This document shows positions 58,713 to 64,000 of a DNA stretch of 64,000 bases, piece by piece; within the stretch, counting starts at the first letter, position 1, and every line of letters begins with the position of its first letter. Origin of the DNA: Alteromonadaceae bacterium BrNp21-10 (GTDB lineage: Bacteria; Pseudomonadota; Gammaproteobacteria; Enterobacterales; Alteromonadaceae). Location: positions 1 through 64,000 of the forward strand of contig JAUHQD010000012.1 in NCBI GenBank assembly GCA_030418115.1, written 5' to 3'. The notes under the pieces were generated by a model. That model ran no database searches. It saw nothing but the letters and a program-made list of their open reading frames with translations, and had not been told where the DNA came from. A program made the translations under genes and the position numbers.

Positions 58713-58871
58713 ATGTCTTATTCTAATTTCCACAGCCCCAGTTCCCGAAACGGTGATATCAGAGCCTCAAGAAGTCAACTTAACCGCTCCATGCTCGCTG
58801 CTAGCTTTAAAACCCAAACCGCATTAACCCAAAGAATTATCGAAAATAACACGGGGATCAGCAATGACTGA
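58713..58871 (+). CDS. Small unknown protein, 52 residues
   Basis: An open frame from ATG 58713 to TGA 58871 overlaps the start of the next gene by 8 nt. The product is hydrophilic, Ser/Arg/Asn-rich (SYSNFHSPSSRNGDIRASRS), with no membrane segment and no family I recognise. The ribosome-binding site is weak. The overlap suggests coupled translation with the next gene, but it could also be a chance frame. Confidence 0.4.
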   Translation: MSYSNFHSPSSRNGDIRASRSQLNRSMLAASFKTQTALTQRIIENNTGISND

Positions 58872-59148
58872 AAAATCCACCGGCAATAATTGGCACCGAT
58901 TAATATACCTAGGAGTCATTCTTTACGGAATACATTGGTTGTTGGTATACGGTTTTTCAGAATTACTGTTTTCAGAATGTAAGGACAATAACCCCAAATT
59001 TAATGCAACTGTATGTAGCTGCAAAACTGACCAGCTCAGAAGCACCTTTATAGTAGAAAGCTTTCTTATTGATTCCCTAACAGATGAGCAACGTAACAGA
59101 AACACAAGGGTGAGTCAGCTAATCAAAATTAATAATCAATGTCGTTAA
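58864..59148 (+). CDS. Unknown small membrane protein
   Basis: The 94-residue product has one membrane helix (YLGVILYGIHWLLVYGFSELL, about 15-35) and a Cys-containing remainder (ECKDNN, VCSCKT, NNQCR). A GGGG ribosome-binding site is 9 nt upstream. It lies in the overlap with the 52-residue frame and 13 nt before the zinc-ribbon gene. No family is recognised. Four cysteines on the far side of the helix could form disulphides if it is periplasmic. Confidence 0.6.
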   Translation: MTEKSTGNNWHRLIYLGVILYGIHWLLVYGFSELLFSECKDNNPKFNATVCSCKTDQLRSTFIVESFLIDSLTDEQRNRNTRVSQLIKINNQCR

Positions 59149-59161
59149 CTGAGGGTCTATC

Positions 59162-59461
59162 ATGTCTCATTTAGTACGCTGCTATAAATGCAATAAATGT
59201 GGGTTCGTAAATCAAGCAGAACCCAGCAATGCAAACTGTTCGGCTTGGTTTGGTTGTGACTTTGAAAAAGGAAAATTCAGTACCGTTGATGTTCCTTTGC
59301 AGGCAATTCGTAAAGAGGAAAAACAGAAAGAGGATAAAGAAAACCAAGACGGCGCATTTGCCCTTCTCTGGATAGGGCATGCCATTGTGGTTGGACTTTC
59401 CAAAGGTGCTGCAAAAGGTTTTCTAGCCCTGCTATTCGGGCCATTTATGTGGTTTTTTTAA
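59162..59461 (+). CDS. Unknown small zinc-ribbon-like membrane protein
   Basis: The 99 residues begin with Cys-rich CYKCNKCGFVNQ, with Cys26 and Cys32 (NCSAWFGC) behind, a pattern like a small zinc ribbon. A Lys/Glu-rich hinge follows, then a hydrophobic C-terminus (ALLWIGHAIVVGL, GFLALLFGPFMWFF). GAGGG lies 8 nt before the ATG. A terminator follows the stop. I recognise no family. It is the last of three consecutive small genes. Confidence 0.6.
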   Translation: MSHLVRCYKCNKCGFVNQAEPSNANCSAWFGCDFEKGKFSTVDVPLQAIRKEEKQKEDKENQDGAFALLWIGHAIVVGLSKGAAKGFLALLFGPFMWFF

Positions 59462-59462
59462 A

Positions 59463-59494
59463 GTAGGCCAGCTTTATGCTGACCTACTCTTTTT
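59463..59494 (+). terminator. Terminator of the small-gene cluster
   Basis: GTAGGCCAGC (59463-59472) pairs with GCTGACCTAC (59478-59487) with one mismatch, followed by TCTTTTT. The stem shares the GCCAGC...GCTG sequence with the mdh and TonB-receptor terminators. Confidence 0.8.
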
Positions 59495-59521
59495 AATGCA
59501 GAATATACCCAAATACTATTT

Positions 59522-61414
59522 TTATAATTCCAAACTAACCATATTACCTTTGCTCTCTAACCATTCCTTGCGATCGGGTGAGCGTTTTTTCGAGAGCAAC
59601 ATATCCATAAGCTCCATCATTTGTACCGAATCATCGATGGTCAGTTGCACCAAACGCCGAGTGTTAGGATCCATGGTGGTTTCGCGCAATTGTAAGGGAT
59701 TCATTTCACCCAAGCCTTTGAAACGTTGAACGTTAACTTTGCCGCGTTTTTTCTCGGCCTCAATACGATCGAGAATACCCTGCCTTTCGCTTTCATCGAG
59801 CGCGTAATACACATCTTTACCTACATCGATACGGAACAATGGCGGCATGGCCACATACACATGGCCCTGATCGACTAAGGTGCGGAAGTGACGCACAAAC
59901 AAGGCACATAACAAGGTTGCTATATGCAACCCATCGGAGTCAGCATCTGCCAGAATACAGATTTTTCCGTAGCGTAAATCGGTTAAATCGGTGGAATCTG
60001 GATCTATACCCAAGGCCACTGAAATGTCATGAATTTCTTGTGATGCCAGCACTTGTGAAGAATCTACTTCCCAGCTATTTAGGATCTTACCTCGTAACGG
60101 CATAATGGCTTGGAATTCACGGTCGCGCGCTTGTTTGGCTGAACCACCGGCTGAATCCCCTTCCACTAAGAACAATTCTGAGCGGGTAATATCTTGGGTT
60201 GAACAATCGGTTAACTTACCGGGTAAGGCTGGGCCTTGAGTGACTTTTTTACGGGCGACTTTTTTGCTTTGACGCAAACGTTTTTGCGCATTGGCAATAC
60301 ACATTTCCGCTAATTGTTCGGCTAAATCAGTATGTTCGTTCAACCATAAACTAAAGGCATCTTTCACCACACCAGAAACAAAGGCTGCTGCTTGGCGCGC
60401 GGATAAACGCTCTTTAGTTTGACCGGCAAATTGCGGATCTTGCATCTTGGTTGAGAGCACGTAACAGCAGCGATCCCAAATATCCTCTGGGGTGAGCTTT
60501 ACCCCACGTGGTACTAAATTACGGTATTCACAAAATTCACGCATGGATTCCAATAACCCCTGACGCAGACCATTAACATGGGTTCCGCCTTGAGCAGTGG
60601 GAATCAGATTCACATAACTTTCGGTGATCATTTCACCACCTTCCGGTAGCCACATTACCGCCCAATCGGCAGCTTCGTTATTGGCTGAAAAAGCACCGAC
60701 GAAAGGTTCTTTTTCTGGTAAACATTCATACTCTTGCACGGCTTGGTATAGATAATCTTTTAAACCATCTTCAAAATACCATTCCTGCGTACCGCCATTC
60801 ACTTTATCGTCAAAACGAATGCGCAAACCCGGACATAACACCGCCTTGGCGCGCAATACGTGCAGTAATTTAGAAACCGAAAATTTTGCCGAGTCAAAGT
60901 ATTTAGGATCTGGCCAGAAGCGTACTCTAGTACCAGTATTGCGTTTACCGCAGGTATCAATAATAGCTAAGTCTTCAATTTTATCGCCATCACCAAAAGC
61001 AATTTGATAAACATTACCATCGCGACGAATAGTCACTTCAACGCGAGTAGACAGTGCATTTACCACTGAAATACCGACGCCATGCAGACCACCGGAAAAC
61101 TGATAATTATTGTTGGAGAATTTACCACCAGCATGCAATTTAACCATGATCAATTCAACACCGGATATGCCTTCCTCCGGATGAATATCCACCGGCATAC
61201 CACGACCATCATCAATAACTTCAATGGATTGATCGGCGTGCAGCACTACCTTAATATTGGTGGCGTGGCCAGCCAATGCTTCATCAACGCTGTTATCGAT
61301 GACTTCTTGGCTAAGATGGTTGGGTCTGGTGGTATCGGTGTACATGCCTGGACGGCGTTTTACCGGTTCTAGACCATTAAGAACTTCAATGGAGTCGGCG
61401 TTATATTGAGTCAT
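59522..61414 (-). CDS. parE: DNA topoisomerase IV subunit B
   Basis: ParE is the ATPase subunit of topoisomerase IV, which unlinks daughter chromosomes. The GHKL ATPase has IDDGRGMPVDIHPEEG and SGGLHGVGISVVNALS, and the TOPRIM domain has LFLVEGDSAGGSAKQARDR and LADADSDGLHI. The 630-residue length and the missing insert in the TOPRIM region distinguish it from GyrB. It is followed downstream by the converging small genes and preceded by yqiA. Confidence 0.97.
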   Translation of the reverse strand: MTQYNADSIEVLNGLEPVKRRPGMYTDTTRPNHLSQEVIDNSVDEALAGHATNIKVVLHADQSIEVIDDGRGMPVDIHPEEGISGVELIMVKLHAGGKFSNNNYQFSGGLHGVGISVVNALSTRVEVTIRRDGNVYQIAFGDGDKIEDLAIIDTCGKRNTGTRVRFWPDPKYFDSAKFSVSKLLHVLRAKAVLCPGLRIRFDDKVNGGTQEWYFEDGLKDYLYQAVQEYECLPEKEPFVGAFSANNEAADWAVMWLPEGGEMITESYVNLIPTAQGGTHVNGLRQGLLESMREFCEYRNLVPRGVKLTPEDIWDRCCYVLSTKMQDPQFAGQTKERLSARQAAAFVSGVVKDAFSLWLNEHTDLAEQLAEMCIANAQKRLRQSKKVARKKVTQGPALPGKLTDCSTQDITRSELFLVEGDSAGGSAKQARDREFQAIMPLRGKILNSWEVDSSQVLASQEIHDISVALGIDPDSTDLTDLRYGKICILADADSDGLHIATLLCALFVRHFRTLVDQGHVYVAMPPLFRIDVGKDVYYALDESERQGILDRIEAEKKRGKVNVQRFKGLGEMNPLQLRETTMDPNTRRLVQLTIDDSVQMMELMDMLLSKKRSPDRKEWLESKGNMVSLEL

Positions 61415-61530
61415 AGTGAGAGGGTCTGTTTACCATAATTGCTGCAAGAAAATTTACTCTACCGTTTTTACGCCAAATAGCCATCAGAAACAACCATCGC
61501 GCATTAAAACCTGATGAATAATCGTTAATG

Positions 61531-62115
61531 TTAACCATCATCCTTTAAAAGAAAATCAGCGATAGCCGGTAAATGATTTTTAAAGCCAACAAAGCTGTGG
61601 TCACCGCCCTGCTCAATGGTTAATTTAGCTTGGGCATATTTATCTGCGGCTTGTCGATAATCCAAGGTTTCGTCGCCAGTTTGCAGCATCGCCCAATAGC
61701 GTTTAGGTTGGGTAAATTCGAGAACCTCCAGCGCTTGCAGTTGTTGTATATGCTCAGCACTTAAAGTGAACTTTTCTCCGGTATAAGGTTGTACCAGCTC
61801 TTCAGAATAGTCTTCTAATAACTCGAAAGGCTTCACCGCTGGGTTAATCAGCACCGCCTTACCGCCAAATTTATTGGCTAAATAAGTGGATAAATAGCCC
61901 CCTAAAGAACTACCTATAAAACCAATTTTCCAATCCGGATATTGTGATACTAAGTGCTCTAATAACTTTACCGCAGCTAACGGATAACAAGGTATTTGTG
62001 GGGTGGCTAATCTAACTTCTGGATAATGCTCAGTAAAATACGCGCGGGTAAGTAGCGCTTTGGCTGATTGAGGGGAACTTTGAAAGCCGTGAATGTAAAC
62101 AATAAGTTGCTGCAT
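61531..62115 (-). CDS. yqiA: YqiA-like esterase
   Basis: YqiA is a small alpha/beta-hydrolase with esterase activity found upstream of parE. With start ATG 62115 (MQQLIVYIHGFQSSPQS) it has 194 residues; the open frame to 62184 has no similarity. The nucleophile is in IGSSLGGYLSTYL, and the late Asp (TGDETLDY) and His (GGDHSF) complete the triad. The yqiA-parE order is conserved. Confidence 0.93.
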   Translation of the reverse strand: MQQLIVYIHGFQSSPQSAKALLTRAYFTEHYPEVRLATPQIPCYPLAAVKLLEHLVSQYPDWKIGFIGSSLGGYLSTYLANKFGGKAVLINPAVKPFELLEDYSEELVQPYTGEKFTLSAEHIQQLQALEVLEFTQPKRYWAMLQTGDETLDYRQAADKYAQAKLTIEQGGDHSFVGFKNHLPAIADFLLKDDG

Positions 62116-62295
62116 AGGTAAGGAATCTAAACCTGTATTAACAATTAGAAAATGGATAACTGAACAATCTCGAATACTACACAATTAGCACTACACATTA
62201 AATACAGCTTCTAATATGATGAAGCTAAGAGCATCAGCTAATTAATATTTAACCCCTAATCAAATCAGCAGGTTAGTGGCAGCATGGAGACTGAA

Positions 62296-63204
62296 ATGGG
62301 TTACAAATTTTACACCGCCGACGTATTTACGACTAAACCTTTTAATGGTGCAAAGATACCTGTGTTTCCACAAGCGCAAGGGCTTAGTGATCATCAAATG
62401 AAACTCATCGCCAATGAAAACAATGCCTCTGATACCATCTTTGTTTTTGACGACGAAGAGCCTAACACTAAAGATTTACGCATTTTTTCCGCAACTAAGC
62501 GGGAAATAAAACCATCAATGCATACCTTGATTGCTGCAGCACAAGTATTAACGGCAACTAAAGCGTTACCCCTAGAGCCAAGTACACCACTGCATTTTAG
62601 AAACGGCAATGATACCTATACCGTGTTCGTAGATGAATATCAGGGCGCTCCAGGATTGATTACTCAGTCAATTTCCACCACAGCGCAAATTGATCGCTTC
62701 GTACCGACCACCGATGAATTGGCAAAAATGTTAACCTTGATCCCAGCCGATATTGGCTTTGACCGTCATCAACCATTAATTGTCAGCTGCGATACACCCT
62801 ATTTAATTATCCCAATTAAATCTTACAACGCAGTAAGAGCGGCGCGTTTTGATATTGAACAATGGAGCCACTCATCGGTTCCGGCTTCGGTGTCTCATGG
62901 TATTTTGTTGTTCTCAAATAACACCGACCATAACGAAGCAGACTTTCATGCACGACTATTAGGCCCCGATATCGCCAATTATGACGATCCACCGGTGGCG
63001 CCAGCAATGCCACACTTGGCTAACTTTTTGTGTCAAAACCCGAATATTCGTAACGGTACTCATGTATTTTCGGTGCAACGTGGCGCTAACGATCAACGTC
63101 AAAGTATTTTGCATTTGGAAATGGATAATAAAGGTGAAAAACAACTAACCGTGCGTATTGGTGGCTCAGCTGTATTGATGACCGAAGCCACGATGATGGT
63201 GTAA
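62296..63204 (+). CDS. PhzF-family isomerase-like protein with Asp in place of Glu
   Basis: PhzF proteins share a diaminopimelate-epimerase-like fold. The N-terminal YTADVFTTKPFNGA and later HTLIAAAQVL are family blocks. The catalytic Glu of the usual N-x-SET motif is Asp here (NNASDTIFV; Asp46 by this start). I start at ATG 62296, 6 nt after GGAG; ATG 62284 is possible. The gene lies on the opposite strand between yqiA and cpdA, whose order is otherwise conserved. Its reaction is unknown. Confidence 0.78.
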   Translation: MGYKFYTADVFTTKPFNGAKIPVFPQAQGLSDHQMKLIANENNASDTIFVFDDEEPNTKDLRIFSATKREIKPSMHTLIAAAQVLTATKALPLEPSTPLHFRNGNDTYTVFVDEYQGAPGLITQSISTTAQIDRFVPTTDELAKMLTLIPADIGFDRHQPLIVSCDTPYLIIPIKSYNAVRAARFDIEQWSHSSVPASVSHGILLFSNNTDHNEADFHARLLGPDIANYDDPPVAPAMPHLANFLCQNPNIRNGTHVFSVQRGANDQRQSILHLEMDNKGEKQLTVRIGGSAVLMTEATMMV

Positions 63205-63330
63205 CGAAATATGGTGTAAAAAAGCATTATGAAGTAAAACACGGGCGGCGCTATGGCAGCGCTGCGCGTTTTAACCATCGATAAGTTTATCAATAGATAA
63301 TGGCGTTCTTCATTTCAATAATGGTACTCC

Positions 63331-64000
63331 TCACCTCAATAACGACACTCTAATCACCTCGGTGGTAAGTCGACCATCCGCAAAACAATTTAGCAATCTA
63401 AAGCCCGGCCATTCCTCACTAAAAGCAAATTCAGCCTGTGTTGCCCACTGCCAGCAGCTTGATGGGCAACTAAAAATACTCACCTCATTTACTTGTTGTT
63501 CGATAGCGGTGTGAATATGACCATGGATCAGCGCCTTAACTGACGACAAATGACTCACCTGATTTAGAAACTCTTCAGCATTAATCAGTGGATATTTATC
63601 CATCCAGCCATGGCAAGGAATAGGATGATGATGTAGTGCTACTACATGATGTTGATGAAGATATTGCTGAATATAATCACAAGTCTGCGCTAATTGCTGC
63701 GCACTCACTTCACCAGATTTATTGTCAGTTTTGCTGGATAGGCAATGCAGATGCCAATTACCATAGGTTACCGGCCCCCTATGCCATAATTCTTTCGCAG
63801 AAAATACTGTCTGCATCGCAGCAATATCATCATGGTTGCCGGGTAACAAATGCAGAGGCGTGTGTCCTAAATATTCCGCGCACAGCTGTTGTAAATGCCA
63901 ATAACTCTGTTGACTATAATCGTTAGTGATATCGCCGCTAACCACCACACAATCGGGTTTATACTGGGCAAGCTGCTTAAGCACTGCAGACAAACTAAGA
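63331..64000 (-). CDS. cpdA: 3',5'-cyclic-AMP phosphodiesterase CpdA, N-terminus outside the window
   Basis: CpdA hydrolyses cAMP and so tunes CRP signalling. The visible 222 codons include VSGDITND, GNHDD, the His-rich ALHHHPIP and the closing HGHIHTA of the metallophosphatase fold. The opening LSDxH-type motif is missing because the frame runs off the right edge with no stop. The C-terminus is complete. The nearest usual neighbours, yqiA and parE, lie beyond the PhzF gene. Confidence 0.9.
   Translation of the reverse strand, partial: LSLSAVLKQLAQYKPDCVVVSGDITNDYSQQSYWHLQQLCAEYLGHTPLHLLPGNHDDIAAMQTVFSAKELWHRGPVTYGNWHLHCLSSKTDNKSGEVSAQQLAQTCDYIQQYLHQHHVVALHHHPIPCHGWMDKYPLINAEEFLNQVSHLSSVKALIHGHIHTAIEQQVNEVSIFSCPSSCWQWATQAEFAFSEEWPGFRLLNCFADGRLTTEVIRVSLLR

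Overview
The window reads as a chromosomal segment of a marine, Alteromonadales-like gammaproteobacterium. The case rests on gene order and content: lptD-surA-pdxA-rsmA-apaG-apaH, rplU-rpmA with obgE and folA, divergent mdh/argR, the macromolecular-synthesis cluster rpsU-yqeY-dnaG-rpoD opposite tsaD, folB-folK-uppP opposite plsY, and parE-yqiA with cpdA nearby. An Oar-type TonB receptor, a secreted GH9 enzyme and non-enteric AmgK/MurU cell-wall recycling fit that group. I cannot name a genus. Base composition looks even and moderately AT-rich. I saw no rRNA, tRNA, CRISPR array or prophage.

Layout. 1-0.5 kb: tail of an IS4-type transposase, then bolA. 0.75-5.8 kb: AlkB-like dioxygenase, rlmG, a periplasmic cyclophilin, djlA, and the murU/amgK pair. 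6.0-12.5 kb: the outer-membrane biogenesis and housekeeping operon lptD to apaH. 12.6-21.3 kb: a chemoreceptor, folA, obgE, rpmA, rplU, ispB, an unusual aldo/keto-reductase-fold protein, mdh and argR. 21.3-25.7 kb: a secreted endonuclease/exonuclease/phosphatase-family enzyme and a TonB-dependent receptor behind a well-formed Pho box, so probably a phosphate-starvation scavenging unit. 26.1-34.4 kb: uridine kinase and nucleoside transporter, an IPNS-like oxygenase, a dipeptidase, a DyP peroxidase with an altered motif, an HDOD protein and an M49-like lipoprotein. 34.4-43.1 kb: hinT, uppP, folK, folB, plsY, tsaD, rpsU, yqeY, dnaG, rpoD. 43.1-53.7 kb: accessory envelope genes (cupredoxin plus porin-like barrel, RND efflux pair, lipoprotein Nudix, GH9 enzyme, secreted Dabb protein, LETM1-like protein). 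53.7-58.4 kb: metal and redox genes (DmeF-type exporter, RcnR/DmeR-type repressor with its operator, a MacB/FtsX-type ABC pair with a His cluster, OsmC, pirin). 58.7-59.5 kb: three small unknown genes. 59.5-64 kb: parE, yqiA, a PhzF-family gene, and cpdA cut by the window end.

The most interesting points are the Pho box ahead of the TonB/EEP pair, the RcnR-type operator that ties a repressor to its exporter, the cupredoxin-porin pair, the three small orphan genes, and a recurring terminator hairpin sequence (GCCAGC..TTTATGCTG) at several unrelated loci. Nothing here clearly proves a new defence or mobile system. All functional calls come from reading motifs and gene order, with no database search.
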